A DNA stretch of 64,000 nucleotides, taken from NCBI RefSeq assembly GCF_040958095.1, contig NC_091188.1:2946181-3010180 (forward strand). The letters run 5' to 3'. Shown here in pieces: positions 1 through 12,293 of this stretch (positions within the stretch are counted from its first letter, which is position 1; each line of letters begins with the position of its first letter). Below the pieces are notes generated by a model. The model did no database searches. It saw only the letters and a list, made by a program, of their open reading frames with translations, and was not told where the DNA came from. The stretch comes from Procambarus clarkii (lineage: Eukaryota; Arthropoda; Malacostraca; Decapoda; Cambaridae). The position numbers and the translations under genes are program-made.

Positions 1-270
1 GACCAAGGACTCAATGGTTACTAAGCTTTACCAAACACAATTGTCCTCGTCAATGACAATCAAAAACTTTATTCACATAATTATTTCATATAGCAGTAAT
101 ATCAACTGAACTGGAAAACTATATACAATATGTTTAGAAGACGAGCATATACTTTAAATAAATAACATTTTCAGAAATATTTCTTTATTATATGTTGCGC
201 CCAATATATGTCACCGATAACTAAACGAATGACACTATCTGGTTAATCGCAAGAAAACGAAAGATCACCA
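1..270 (+). other. distal 5' flank of P1, shared with P2 and P3
   Basis: AT-rich non-coding DNA that aligns with about 4470-4735 (ahead of P2) and 8740-9000 (ahead of P3), including a shared ACTAAGCTTTA and a run around CACATAATTATTTCA. It marks the left part of the old tandem unit. No gene seen. Confidence 0.6.
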
Positions 271-279
271 AGTCATTGG

Positions 280-375
280 CGACCTTGGGTGAGTGTAGCG
301 GCGGCATGGTGAGGCTGGTGACTCGGGGTCCGGCTGGAGGTATAAATCCAGGCTGGAGACCAGGGAAGAGTCAGT
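280..375 (+). promoter_or_regulatory. P1 core promoter module
   Basis: CGACCTTGG at 280-288 is the reverse complement of CCAAGGTCG, which fits the FTZ-F1 consensus YCAAGGYCR. TATAAAT lies at 341-347. The arthropod-type initiator TCAGT is at 371-375, with predicted +1 at A373. The GC-rich stretch between half site and TATA is shared with the other copies. Binding and the start site are inferred. Confidence 0.75.
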
Positions 376-409
376 GTCTGCTCATCACCCCATCACTACA
401 CTACCAAAC

Positions 410-1700
410 ATGTTCACTTCTGTATGTATTATTCACTGTTAATGGAGAATTACATTTTAGTTAACTCAAAAATATATTGCAAATGTTTAATATTAAATAT
501 TATATCATCAAGTACACTAAAATTGCTTCCATTACGACTGCAGAACAAATAATGTAGAGAGCTGAATAAAATACTAAGAATAAAGTGCAATATTGAAAAT
601 CTGTTTATTTCAGCTTTTCGGCCAATATAATGAAGTAATTTAATATCAAATACGTCTGTCATTCATCGTAACGGACTAGCATTAACATTTTTAACATTTA
701 ATTTGCCAAATTCATTTATTTTACATCAGACTACCTCTGTTATTTTTACATGTACCACATAAAACAACATATTTCTCATTTATATTCAGTCACTCGAGAG
801 ATCACTCATATGCAGATAAACACCTGTAATAAATACAAATGTTACAACGATTAAAATCTGTGGTCGTGCAGGATATAGCGGGGTATAGACCATAGTGTTT
901 ACGGAGGCAATTAATGTGCAAATATAGGTAAATCGGTAGTCCAAGAAAATGTCGAGAAAAATCTTAGTTTCTGCCATATTGTTGGGTAATATTTTGTAAG
1001 CTCAAAATTTCTCTTCTCTTAACAAACCTATAAAAATGCACTCTCACGCCTTTGAATGTAATTTATTAGTTAGATTTTAATAACTGTGTGGAATTTCTTT
1101 TGCCTCTTCAGTTCAAGAGTAGGAATCTGGTTAAAGACAGAAATCTAGAAATGTCTGCTGCTTACAAGAAAGCCATCAAATTGGCAAGGTCCCCGGTTGT
1201 CATAATTATTTATTGACAGTCGAGAAAGTTAAAGAAATTTCACAGGAATACATAATGAACTGCAGTTAATGTCTTGTGTTCCCACAGATGGTGTTGATGT
1301 GCATGCTGGTGGCCGCTGGTGTGGCTCTCCCAGGTGGATACCAGCAAGCATCCTATGTACGTCATCATGTGTTTCACGATTTTTTTTAACTTTTTATCAT
1401 ATCACAATTAAAAATAATAAAATACTGAGTGATGAAGGCAATAATGATGTTACTTTGATGATGTGTCCACAGGCGCCTCTGCCCTACGATTTCAACTACG
1501 GGATCAACTCCGGAGCCACCAACTTCGGCCAGCAAGAGAGCGGCAACAATGGCAACGCCAAGGGCTCCTACTGGGTCAACTTACCAGACGGTCGCGTCCA
1601 GAGGGTTGATTACTGGGCCGACGGTAGCGGATATCATGCTACCGTGAGCTTCCAGGGCACCGCCAAACATCCCAGCTATGCTCCCTCTTATGGCTACTAA
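410..1700 (+). CDS. P1: pro-resilin-like RR cuticle protein, 3 exons
   Basis: Exons 410-421, 1288-1356 and 1473-1700, with phase-0 GT..AG introns of 866 and 116 bp. The joined product is 102 aa. Residues 1-17 (MFTS, then a hydrophobic run ending AAGVA) form a signal peptide; cleavage is likely before LPGGY. Residues 32-89 form an RR/chitin_bind_4 domain: an aromatic start (YDFNY), a central GSYWVNLPDGRVQRVDYWAD stretch, then GYHATV; the tail is Tyr/Pro/Ser-rich (SYAPSYGY). The mature part has no cysteine, as usual for RR proteins. Members of this family bind chitin in the extracellular cuticle; the LPDGR/GY pattern is closest to decapod proteins named pro-resilin-like. The start was chosen because ATG lies 37 nt after the initiator and gives a complete signal peptide only when spliced; an intron after four codons is common in arthropod cuticle genes. 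Residue 5 is Met here (exon 2 begins ATGGTG) and Val in most copies. AATAAA at 1932-1937. Confidence 0.9.
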
Positions 1701-1939
1701 AGACTGCCCAGCAACACAATAATTGATAACCTCTATCTTGCATCAGCTTGTTTCACTTGTTAAACAGATGTGTTTATGAGTTTTATTAGTTAGGAACTAC
1801 TGTTAATATAATTTTTCAATGTCATATGTGTTGCATCTTGTATAATTTTATATTTTAATTTGATGTGTTAAATATTACAGAAGAAAACTCAATGATTTCT
1901 CAACAAATTGAAAGAATGTTAATGAACAAAAAATAAATT

Positions 1940-4470
1940 ATAAGAAAAAGTATATTTGCAATCCCCTTTTTACTGCCTCTGATATCCTAATGCAGCGTGA
2001 GAGGCGTCAGAGGTGGTCGGTGAACCAGGATGTTCCTATAACACGTGTAAACAAACAAGGAATCTCAACGATAGGCAAAGTAACGAAAAATATCCATTTA
2101 ATTTGGCACAATGTATTCCTCTCCTTTCCAGAACTTTTATCACCTTATACTTATAAAAAAAAGAAACTGATAAGTGAAATATGTAAAATAATTATCTCAG
2201 TACAGTTTTCGTTTATTATTATTATTTAATCGAAATGGTCGGTGTTGCTCGAGCGATGAACAGGAAGCACGTTTCCACTTTACACCATCTTCGTCAATGT
2301 GGCTTCTTCACTTCACCATCAAGTCCCCCCCCCCATCCCCCTGCACCACCAACTCTCGGCTCCCTGAGTACTTTATGAACATAAAATTCATGAGATATTA
2401 CTTCACTTCACACTGTCTTAAAAATTTAATCTTTACCGTTGCCGACATTTTCGCGTTTACAGGATCTCCTCAGAGCCCAAACGTTTTAGGCACCGAGAGC
2501 TTAAATGTGACCACTGTGGTTACCTAAGAAATCGTAGTCTTTGGAGCCGATTTTCTTTCATGAATACGGAAGATGATCATTGTGTCAGGGGAGACTTACA
2601 AACGTTTCGCAGCAGCTACTGTCTTCAGTAAAATCCAACCATCGCTAAAGGCAAACAGCCTGAGCCCTCATAAAGTTCTTAACCTACTTCGAGTCTCAAT
2701 GTGAAGAATTTTATATTATTTGTATTTCAAGAGAGTGAGAGAAACATTTTATGAGGTACACTTGGAGCAAATTCAGTGAAGCAATATTCAAGAAAAGTTT
2801 GTTACATAGTTATTGAACCAATAGTCATTCATCATTCATATAAACACTTGATGGGGCACTAGCCGGTCCCCGGGTCGTCTCTCTTCCCAGGCGTAGAGGC
2901 CCGGGGTTTATGTTTATCTATCTAGCTCTGTTTGTAAGTTTCTCTCCCTCCCAGTCCTCCCCTCCTCCCATTCTCCCTCTCCCGTTTTTCCCTTCCAATC
3001 TCCATCCCTTCCAATCTCCATCCCTTCCCTGTCATTCCCCCATTTTCCCCTCCCTCCCATTCTCTCTCCCTCCACTATGGACACAATAACAACAGAGAAG
3101 AAGAAGGCCAGGTGTGGATGGATGCCTTGGCGGTGGGAAAACAAATTCACGATTCTCTCCAAAAGAAATAAGAAAAAATCCACGAACAAAGTAGTCACTC
3201 AGGCTGAAACAAATTCAAGAAACTGGCAGTGTGCTACATAAAAAGGGAACTGGTGGGCATAGTGTCTCGCGACAGAACAGCAGAAATTCAGGATGCAGTT
3301 AATCGAAGTTCAAAACAATCCATTACCACCAAAGAAGCCGGAAACTGCAAATACCGCGTTCAGCAGCTCATAAAGTAATCACAAGAGGATAAACCGTCAC
3401 GAAATACATTGTTCCTATAATGTCTGGAATGAAATCATCTATCGCCTTCATGTTCAGCGTGCTACTAGCGGAGTCAAATGGATGTTTATCGATGTACTGA
3501 CCGATCTATGGTAGACAATCTAATAATACAACAGTGCCTCCTGTTATGTTATTAGTTACCACAAACCGTTTTTAGAAGCTCCTATGTTAGTTAATTTATT
3601 AAGGTTTTTAATAGGGAATAGTTTGTGAACATTATCTTGGCGAAGACGAGAGGCGGCTTAAAGTTGTTATGGTGTCACCTATTGTTAGTAATCGTTCATT
3701 GGACTCATAATGAGTAAGAACATCACTCGTCTAGTGAGCTCCGGGGTCTAAACTGAAGACGATTTAACCTATTTAATGAGCGAGTTATGACATCATATTA
3801 TATGACGATATATTTGAATTTTTTTATGCTGCATTACGAGATAAGACAATCAGTATTTTGATAAACTAACCTAATTGTATTTATGCCAAAACTAAATGTA
3901 TGAAACAGATAATTGAAGATACTATTTCAATGTATTATCGTTCCATTAAGAACACTCTCTCTTCACTTTAATATACATTACGAAAAAGTCTCAAAAATTT
4001 TATGGAGTAAAGGTATTGCTGTTTTGAGTGTTAGTTATTGATGATCAGTTTAAAATCAAATTTTCAATTTAGTTTATTTATTAAGTCGAGTATTTCCATC
4101 CTGTTCATTTAGATGAAATGATTACAGAGGCACATAATGGTCTCAGAAGCTGTACCCTAATGTTCATTGTGTTTACTACATACGGCAAATTTGTGGAAAA
4201 CTTACCACATGCCGTAGTACTTGATCGAAGGTGAAATAAAGACCAAATATATATGTCAGTGTATTAAAAACAAACATTTCGGATGTAACCTAAATCTTTT
4301 CTCAAGGTGCTGCATACAGTGATCTGAATATTGTATACAAAGATGAAGGTTAAATCTGCAAACATGGTATTTAAAAAATTACACATATTCGGTCTTTCCT
4401 TCACCTTCAATTATTTTTTAGCACTATCTTACCGACTCGGTAACTGGAGATAATGATAACATCCAACAGA
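1940..4470 (+). other. P1-P2 spacer, old tandem-unit DNA
   Basis: No gene seen. After the P1 3' end the spacer aligns block by block with the P2-P3 spacer (5870-8740), for example the CCTAATGCAGCGTGAGAGGC segment (1987 and 5919), the TGATGGGGCACTAG segment (2849 and 7175), and the AACCTATTTAATGAG segment (3766 and 7936). It contains a pyrimidine-rich tract (2930-3075) and a mariner-like relic listed separately. Confidence 0.6.
3090..3525 (+). pseudogene. mariner-like transposase relic in P1 3' flank
   Basis: Broken reading frame related to the relic at 24198-24650. The middle part matches the segment encoding KGTGR..S.DR..E of that copy. The 3' part reads NVWNEIIYRLHVQRATSG before a stop near 3510; this resembles the C-terminal tail (W.EL.YR.DV.R.T.G) of mariner/Tc1-group transposases. 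The catalytic core is missing between the two, so it looks like an internally deleted dead copy. Confidence 0.45.
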
Positions 4471-4752
4471 GACCCAAAACTCAACGGTTACTAAGCTTTA
4501 ACAAACACAATTGTTCTCATCAATGACAAGCAAAACACTTTTTCACATAATTATTTCACATAGCAGTAATATCAACCGAACTGGAAAACTATATACAATA
4601 TGTTAGGAAGATGAGCATATATTTTTAAATAAATAAAATTTTCAGAATTATTTCTTTATTTTATGTTGTGAAATCAATATATTTCACCGATAACATCATG
4701 GCTGACACTATTCGGCTACTCTCACGGAAAGGAAAAATCACCAAGTCATGGG

Positions 4753-4848
4753 CGACCTTGGGTGAGTGTGGCGGCGGGAAGGTGATCTTGGTGACTCGGA
4801 GTCTGGCTTAAGGTATAAAGCCAGGCTTGAGACCAGGGAGGAGTCAGT
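4753..4848 (+). promoter_or_regulatory. P2 core promoter module
   Basis: Half site CGACCTTGG at 4753-4761, TATAAAG at 4814-4820, TCAGT at 4844-4848. Spacing is the same as in P1 (61 bp from half site to TATA, 32 bp from TATA to the initiator A). Confidence 0.75.
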
Positions 4849-4882
4849 GTCTGTTCACCACCCCATCACCACACTACCAAAC

Positions 4883-5635
4883 ATGTTCACTTCTGTACGT
4901 ATTATACAAAATGAATTCAGGATAAAATTATGTTAACGTGCAATTATAGATATAGCGGTCATTGAGGAAAACACCAGGCATTACTCTCACCTGTTTCACT
5001 GACATTGATTAGATACATTTCGAGGTCTTTGGGAACTTAGTATTCTCTCTTTAGTTGAAAATTAAAAAACGAATGACAACAATCGAGAAATGTCTATTGC
5101 TTATAAGAAAGCGGCATGATGTCAAAGTGTCATAATTGTTCCATGGCAGTCTAAAAATATAATTAAATAAATTCAGCAATACAATGCAACAATACATAAC
5201 AGTTAACGTCTTGTGTTCCCACAGGTGGTGTTGATGTGCATGCTGGTGGCCGCAGGTGTGGCTCTCCCAGGTGGATACCAGCAAGCATCCTATGTACGTC
5301 ATCACGTGTTTCACGATTGTGTAACTTTAACATAATTCCATAAATATATATATAATAAAATACTGTGTGAAGATAACAATAAAGATGTCACTTTGATGTG
5401 TCCACAGGCGCCTTTGCCCTACGATTTCAACTACGGGATCAACTCCGGAGCCACCAACTTCGGCCAGCAAGAGAGCGGCAACAATGGCAACGCCAAGGGC
5501 TCCTACTGGGTCAACTTACCTGACGGTCGCGTCCAGAGGGTTGATTACTGGGCCGACGGTAGCGGATATCATGCTACCGTGAGCTTCCAGGGCACCGCCA
5601 AACATCCCAGCTATGCTCCCTCTTATGGCTACTAA
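4883..5635 (+). CDS. P2: pro-resilin-like RR cuticle protein
   Basis: Exons 4883-4894, 5225-5293 and 5408-5635. This copy has the shortest first intron of the array (330 bp); intron 2 is 114 bp. The mature sequence is that of the common type (QQASY before the second splice, TAKHP near the C-terminus). AATAAA at 5865-5870. The 3' flank is close to that of P1, showing that P1 and P2 are adjacent copies of one old unit. Confidence 0.9.
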
Positions 5636-7489
5636 CTTCTCCCAACAACTCAATAATTTATAACCTCTATCTTGTATCTCCTTTGTTTCGCTTGTTAAAC
5701 AAATGTGTTTATGAGTTTTATTAGTTGGCAACTACTGTTAATATATTTTTCAATGGCATATTCGTTGGATCTTGTATGATTTTTTTTTTAAATTGTGTAG
5801 TGTTGAATATTACAGAAGAAAACAATGATTTCTCAACAGATTGAAAGAATGTTAATGAAGAATCAATAAATAATAAGAAAACATATATTTGCAATCCCTG
5901 TTTACATCCTCTGATATCCTAATGCAGCGTGAGAGGCGTCAGACGTGGTCGGTGAACCAGGAAGTTCCTATGACAGGGGTAAACAAACAAGGAATCTCGA
6001 CGGTAGTCAAGTTGATGAACAAAATCCATTTAATTTGGCACAATGCATTCCACTCATTTCCAGAACTTTTCTCAACTTTTACTTATAAAAAGAGAAACTG
6101 GTAAGTGAAATATGTAAAATAATTATTTCAGTACAGTTGTCGATTATTATTATTTAACTGAAGTGGCCGTTGTTGTTCGAGCGATGAACAGGAAGCACTT
6201 TCCACTTCATATCGTTTTCACTAATGTGGCATCTTGACTTCACCACCAAGTCCCTCTCTCCCCCAGCATCCCAAACCCTCGGCTCCCCTGAGTACTTTCA
6301 AAACATGAAATTCATGAGACATTTCTTCACTACACATTGTCTTAAAAATTATATCTTTACCATGTCCGACATTTTCGGGTGTTCAGGATCTCCTCAGAGC
6401 CCAAACGTTTTAGGCATCGAGAGCTTAAATGTGACTGACCCCTGTGGTTTCCTAAGAAATCGTAGTCTTTGGAGCCGATTTTCTTTAATGAATTCAGAAA
6501 ATGGTCATTGTGTCAGGGGAAGACTTACAAAAGTTTCGCAGTATCTACTGTTTTCAGTAAAATCCAACCATCGCTAAAGGCAAAGAGCCTGAACCCTCAT
6601 AAAGTTCTTAACTTACGTTGAGTCTCAATGTGAAGAATTTTAGATTATTAGTATTGCAAGAATTTGAGTGAAACATTTTATGAGGTGCATTTGGAGCATA
6701 TGAAGTGAGTGAAGCAATAATCAAGAAAAGCTTGTTACATAGTTATTAAACAAATAGTCAATCATCTTCATCAAAACACTTAGCCCATCCTCCAAACAAA
6801 GACCCAAAAGTGATTCCATGCTCCCGCTAAACCGCCTGTTTATTAATGAAAAACGGTTTACACACGATTCACAACTTATTTCGTTCGAACAGTTCTGGAA
6901 CAAGTGCTTCACTGATGAATTTTGTTCGAACCATAAAGCTGTAAATGTTTCACCCACATACTACAAATACAAATAATCGCCAACAGAACCTAAACACCTA
7001 ACCTAACGTAACCTATGCCTATATATATATGCACAATATGCTAATATATTATAATATTAATTTATATTTGAGAAAATTCCCGTTTTGGATAAACAGCATG
7101 TAAAAATTTATGAATGCGTCTGTGGGGTCGACCGCTGGATGTAATGGACTTGAATCGAGGATGGGTTGCCAAACACTTGATGGGGCACTAGTCGGTACCC
7201 GGGTCGTCTCTCTACCCAGGCTTCTCCCACATATCTTCTTAGGTCTCCCCCCCCCCCCCCCCCAAAACACACACTGTCCGCCTCCCCATCTCTTCTAACA
7301 CACACCTCCCCCGTCTCGTCTCATCACTATAACCATTTTCACAACACACTGTTTCATCACTGTAAACACCAGACACCATCTCCCCTTACACAATCCCTAT
7401 CTCCACCGACACATAATCTCTCCATATCCCCCATCACTCATATTTATACGAACGATAAACTCTACGGACTGTTTGGTGGGAAACTAAAT

Positions 7490-7690
7490 CCACATTTCTC
7501 CCCCAAACACGTAAGAAAAAATCCATGAACAAAATAGTCACTCAGGCGTTAACTGAAACAAGGGCATAATTCTTAATGTCTGGAACGAAATCATCTATCG
7601 CCGTGATGTTCAGCGGGCTATTAGCGGAGTCACATGGATGTTTACTGATGTACTGACCAATCTACGGTAGACCATTTAATAATACAACAG
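7490..7690 (+). pseudogene. mariner-like transposase tail relic in P2 3' flank
   Basis: Reads NVWNEIIYRRDVQRAISG before a TAG near 7668, the same C-terminal motif as at 3420-3515. The N-terminal half is largely deleted. Its position relative to the gene matches the P1 copy, so the insertion predates the duplication of the P1/P2 unit. Confidence 0.4.
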
Positions 7691-8439
7691 TGCCTCCTGT
7701 TATCACTATAACCATGTTATTAGTTGCCACAAACCGTTTTAAGAAGCTCCAATATATGTTAATTCATTAAGGCTTATAAAAGGCAATAATTTGTAAACAT
7801 AATTTAGGCGAAGACGAGAGGCGGCTTAAAGCTGTTATGGTGTCATCTATAGTTAGTAATTGTTCATTGGACTCAGCATGAGTAAGAACATCACTCGTCT
7901 AGTGAGCTCCGGGGGTCTAAACTGAAGTCGATTTAACCTATTTAATGAGTGAGTTATGACACAATCATATAATATTGCGATATGTTTGAAAAGTTTTTTA
8001 TGCTGTATTATCGAGTTAAAACAATCAGTATTTTGATTAACTATCCTAATGGTATTTATGCCAGAACTTAATGTATGAAACAGATCATTGAAGATAATGT
8101 TTTAAAGTACTATCGTTACGTTACGAACACTCTCTTCACTTTAATGTACATTATGAAAAGTCTAAAGAATTATATAAAGTAGAGGTATTGCTGTTTTGAG
8201 TGTTAGTTATTATTATTCAGTCTGATACGAAATGTTCAGTTTAGTTTATTCATTAAGTCATGTATTCCCATGCTGTTGATGGGGATGAAATGGTTACAGA
8301 GGCACATAATGGTCTCAGGAGCCGGACCCTAATGTTAGTTATGATAACTAGATACGGCAATTATTTTGGGAAAAACTTACCAAAATGCCGTAGTGCTTGA
8401 TCAAAGGTGAAGACCATATATATGCCTAGTGGACCAAAC

Positions 8440-8515
8440 TCTCACAAGTCAAGCCTGGCCTCGGGCCGGGCTTGGGGAGTAGAAGAACTCCCAGAACAAC
8501 ACCAAGCAGCTATAT
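8440..8515 (+). repeat. interspersed decapod-type repeat (CCTCGGGCCGGGC block)
   Basis: GC-rich insert in AT-rich spacer, absent at the matching place in the P1-P2 spacer. The GCCTGGCCTCGGGCCGGGC block followed by GAGTAGAAGAACTCCCAGAA is recalled as a dispersed decapod repeat. No function proposed. Confidence 0.4.
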
Positions 8516-9036
8516 GTGTAAGTGTATTAAAAGCAAAATTTTCAGATGTAACCTAAACCCTTTCTCAAGGTGCTGTATACAGTATTATGAACACTGTATA
8601 TAATATCTTGAGAAGATGAAGGTTTCATCCGAAAACGTGGTATTTAAAGCATTTACACATATATTCAGTCTTTCCTTCACCTTCAATCAATTTTAAAACT
8701 GAAATTTTTGACTGTAACTGGAGATAATGAATAACATCCAAAGAACACCCAGGACGCAACGGTTACTAAGCTTTAAAAAAAACACAATTGTTCTCATCAC
8801 TGACAAGCAAAAAATTTATTCACATAATTATTTCATATAGCGGTAATATCAACTGAACTGGAAAACTATATACAATATGTTTAGATGACGAGCATATATT
8901 TTTAAATAAATAAAATTTTCAGAATTATTTCTTTATTATGTGTTGCGCCGAATATGTCACCGATACCTACATGACAGACACTCTCCGGCTAATCTCAGGG
9001 AAAGGAAAATCACGAAAGGAAAGGCAAAGTCATGGG

Positions 9037-9132
9037 CGACCTTGGGTGCGTGTGGCGGTGGGATGGTGAGGCTTTTGATTTGGGGTCCGGCTGGCGGTAT
9101 AAAGCCAGGTTGGAGACCAGGGAGGAGTCAGT
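9037..9132 (+). promoter_or_regulatory. P3 core promoter module
   Basis: CGACCTTGG 9037-9045, TATAAAG 9098-9104, TCAGT 9128-9132, standard spacing. The stretch before TATA has drifted (TTTTGATTTGG where others have TGGTGACTCGG), which shows that only the half site, TATA and initiator are held tightly. Confidence 0.7.
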
Positions 9133-9166
9133 GTCTGCTCATCACCCCATCACTACACTACCAAAC

Positions 9167-10331
9167 ATGTTCCCTTCTGTATGTATTATTCAAAATGAAT
9201 TCAGGATGAAATTGAGTGCTTAATTATAGATATATTCCAAGCTTTTCATAATCAAAATCAACTCATGTTTTTTAAACGCTCTTCTGTTACATGATTCTTG
9301 TGACGACTCAAGATCAAATAATCGATAGAGTTGCATAGAACTCTCACATAAAAGGGATTATTAACAATATTTATGATAGAATTATACTACCAATAAAATT
9401 AAGTGGTTCGATATTAAATACATTTTTCTTTTAGATTAACGAACAGCCTTTAGCTCTAAAATATAAAATTCAATCTCATTCACTAGATAGATAATTTAAC
9501 TTCAGAACGAATTCAGTAATAATACTACAAATTACACTATTCTGTTAACGTGCAATTATAGATATAGCGATCATTGAGGAAAACGCCACCACAAAAATTA
9601 TTTTCAAACGCATTTTAGGCAATATTTCTTAACACAGAATTCTGAATGTTAAGTGACATTTCAAAGGTTCCTCCCCCTCTTTCAATGTATTTGATTAGTA
9701 AGATTTTGAGGTCATTGTTAATTTAGTTTTGCCTCTTTAGTTGAAAATTAAAAAATTAAAGACAACAATCAAGAAAAGTCTATTGCTTACCAGAAAGCGG
9801 CAAGGCGTCTAAGTGTCTCAATTGTTCCATGACAGTCTAAAAATATAGTAAAAATATACAGCAATGCAATGCAAAATACACAACAGTTATGTCTTGTGTT
9901 CCCACAGGTGGTGTTAATGTGCATGCTGGTGGCCGCTGGTGTGGCTCTCCCAGGTGGATACCAGCAACCATCCTATGTGCGTCATCATGTGTTTCACGAT
10001 TTTCTAACTTTAATTCACCAAATACTATTCAAGAGCTTGATTATTATATATAATAAAACACTATATGAAACATAATAATGATGTCACTTTGATGTGTCCA
10101 CAGGCGCCTCTGCCCTACGATTTTAACTACGGGATCAACTCTGGAGCCACCAACTTCGGCCAGCAAGAGAGTGGCAACAATGGCAACGCCAAGGGCTCCT
10201 ACTGGGTCAACTTACCTGACGGTCGCGTCCAGAGGGTTGATTACTGGGCCGACGGTAGCGGATATCATGCTACCGTGAGCTTCCAGGGCACCGCCAAACA
10301 TCCCAGCTATGCTCCCTCTTATGGCTACTAA
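9167..10331 (+). CDS. P3: pro-resilin-like RR cuticle protein
   Basis: Exons 9167-9178, 9908-9976 and 10104-10331; introns of 729 and 127 bp. Two differences from the common product: residue 3 is Pro (MFPS) in the signal peptide, and residue 25 is Pro (QQPSY). The donor after exon 2 is GTGCGT where most copies have GTACGT. Two AATAAA motifs follow (10563-10568 and 10576-10581). Confidence 0.9.
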
Positions 10332-10868
10332 CGACTGTCCAGCAACACATTAACTGATAACCTCTGTCTTGCATATGCTCTGTTTCACTTGTTAAATGGG
10401 TCTGTTCCTGAGTTTCAATAGTAGGCAACTATTAGTTGGTGTAAATAATTTGTCAGAATATTATTTTGTTGTAACTATACAAACATTATATATGTATAGA
10501 GTATGTAATGTATTACATGAAGTTCAACGACATTTTTGCATCTAGAAAGAATGTTAAAGTCCAATAAATAAACTCAATAAATATAATCATCTATTTTCAA
10601 TCTCTATTCACACACTGATTTCCTAATGTACTAAGTGAAAAGTCCTGGGTACTAAGTCTCAACGTCAGTGAACTAATTTCCTCGTAGAGTTGCTAATGTA
10701 TTGTGCGAGGTGTCCAGTATAGTCAGTCAGGGGGGGTAATGTTGACGGCGATAACAAAGCACTACACGCCACATTCTTCTGTCTAGAGATGATGGGCGAC
10801 AGACAGGAAAGGAACTCTGCTGTGCTACTCAGTATTTTATGAAGCGATGGCAGTGTGCTCTTCTGTCA

Positions 10869-11129
10869 GAGCCAGGATTCATCAAGCATTTACGCATCCT
10901 TTTGCGAAACCTGTACATCTTTCCTCAATCATGGTGGCTTTGTTTACACTTGTTAAGCCATTAAGAGCTCCGAAGCACTGTGAGATTGTTGATAAGAATA
11001 ATAACTTTGGTTTGTGAAGATTCGAAGCTCGTATTATTAAGTGATAACTGTAAACAAACCTTTTGTGATTGTTGAAAGATATACAGGTTTCGTAAATGGT
11101 TGAGTAAATGCTTGAGGAATCCTGGCCCA
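10869..11129. mobile_element. MITE with long inverted ends, diverged copy C
   Basis: Left end GCCAGGATTCATCAAGC and right end CTTGAGGAATCCTGGC are inverted. Inner blocks also pair (CCTGTACATCTTTCC against GAAAGATATACAGG). It is the most decayed of three family members in the window (others at 56567-56826 and 59639-59897). No coding capacity, so non-autonomous. Confidence 0.6.
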
Positions 11130-11428
11130 GCTGATCTTGTGGGAGTTTACTGGGCGAGAGTAATAATATTACCTGTGTATTTGAGGTCCGGGTCTGTTTT
11201 TGAAGCTAACCTTTTCCCAGGGGAAGTTTAACTTTGGTGCCCTTTTAGTGTCCATGACAGAAAGAATCAGGAATCAAACTGTTAATCAAGAGAATCAAAC
11301 CACCATACCAAGGAATCAGATTATCAAAGATTTTACACCACTCAAGGAATTTTAGCATGTTGGGTTTTTATTTCATTAAATCTATTACTTTTCATCTTTG
11401 GATTTGGAAGATTCCTAACATATGACGT

Positions 11429-11530
11429 GGCGCCCCCTAGCTCGTGGAGCCCCCTAGGAAATGGCGCCCCCTAGCAAGTGGCGCCCCCTAGCAAGTAGCG
11501 CCCCCTAGCTCGTGGCGCCCCCTAGCTCGA
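11429..11530. repeat. six-copy 17-bp minisatellite with CTCF-like motif
   Basis: GGCGCCCCCTAG or a one-base variant starts at 11429, 11446, 11463, 11480, 11497 and 11514, an exact 17-bp period. Reverse-complemented, each unit reads CTAGGGGGCGCC, which matches the core of the CTCF binding motif (C-C/T-AGGGGGCGC). It may be a cluster of insulator sites between P3 and P4, or just a minisatellite. Binding is untested. Confidence 0.6.
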
Positions 11531-11679
11531 CAGTTGCCTGACTTGCCAGTACCTTAAGCCGGCTGAGAGGCATGAATTGGAAGAGGATGTATTTTTAACC
11601 TGTACGTGTAGGCCAACATGTCATCTAAAAATTATAGTCCCCCATTATTACTATAGAAAGAAGTACACAATGCTAACTT

Positions 11680-11835
11680 TTGCACAAAAATGTCCACTTT
11701 ATGTACTATTCATTTTGTAGAGCCCGAGAAAGAAGACAACAACCAAACCTAAACTTTCCTTGGTCTAGTACAGTACATATTTGTACTAAATTAAGACTTA
11801 AAATGGCATGTATATGGCATGGGATTACTTATTCA
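11680..11835 (+). repeat. dispersed repeat, pair of 28855-29000
   Basis: The segment with TGTACTATTCATTTTGTAGA and the following AAACCTAAAC...GGTCTAGTACAG block aligns with 28870-28960 on the same strand. Origin unknown; probably a transposable element fragment. Confidence 0.35.
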
Positions 11836-11992
11836 CGCTTGTGACTGGTTTAGTTTGATTTGCTCTTTAAAGTATTCAAATAGTACAAAACGTTGACATT
11901 CTTTGCCGTACAATACAGGAATTGTACATTCCATCCACAGTAGCTATAGGTTATCTATTTTTTGGAGGATGGTGTGTGTGTGTGTGTGTGTG

Positions 11993-12287
11993 TATTCACC
12001 TAGTTGTGCTTGCGGGGGATGAACTCTGCTCTTTCGGCCCGCCTCTCAACTGTCAATCAATCAACTGTTACTAACTACTAACTATTCACCAACCTCCCAC
12101 ACACACACACACACCAGGAAGCAGCCCGTAACAGCTGTCTAACTACCAGGTACCTATTTACTGCTAGGTAACAGGTGCATCAGGGTGAAGGAAACTCTGC
12201 CCATTGTTCCTCGCCGGCGCCGGGAATCGAACCTAGGCTACGGGATTACGAGTCCCACGCGCTGTCCACTCAGCTACCAGCTCCCCA
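11993..12287 (-). mobile_element. tRNA-headed SINE with LINE-derived 3' tail
   Basis: Read on the minus strand, the element begins GGGGAGCTGGTAGCTGAGTG. It carries an A-box-like TGGTAGCTGAGTGG and a B-box GGTTCGATTCC, as in a tRNA. It ends with GTTGATTGACAGTTGAGAGG ... CACAACTAGGTGAATAC and a CA repeat. The last 70 bp or so are shared with the LINE pieces next to it, as expected for a SINE using that LINE's reverse transcriptase. Confidence 0.7.
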
Positions 12288-12293
12288 GGTGTG

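Larger units (their letters stand above)
5872..8735 (+). other. P2-P3 spacer, old tandem-unit DNA
   Basis: Non-coding spacer homologous to 1940-4470. It holds a poly-C run (about 7249-7263) followed by CA/CT-rich low-complexity DNA to about 7440, a mariner tail relic (7490-7690), and an interspersed repeat at 8440-8515. Open frames here are short and not conserved between the spacers. Confidence 0.6.

Noticed and set aside
276-464. Promoter-region frames such as MATLGECSGGMVRLVTRGPAGG, present ahead of most copies
   Set aside because: They lie over the half site, TATA box and initiator, upstream of or across the transcription start, and change length freely between copies.
1269-1700. Frames starting MSCVPTDGVDVHAGGRW through exon 2 in another reading frame
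   Set aside because: They read exon 2 out of frame and run through the intron. The spliced MFTS/VVLMC frame gives a signal peptide and joins exon 3 in phase.
5393-5635. Exon 3 taken as a free-standing 80-codon gene starting MMCPQ
   Set aside because: The MMCPQ prefix is the translated 3' splice site (tgtgtccacag). A secreted cuticle protein needs exons 1 and 2.
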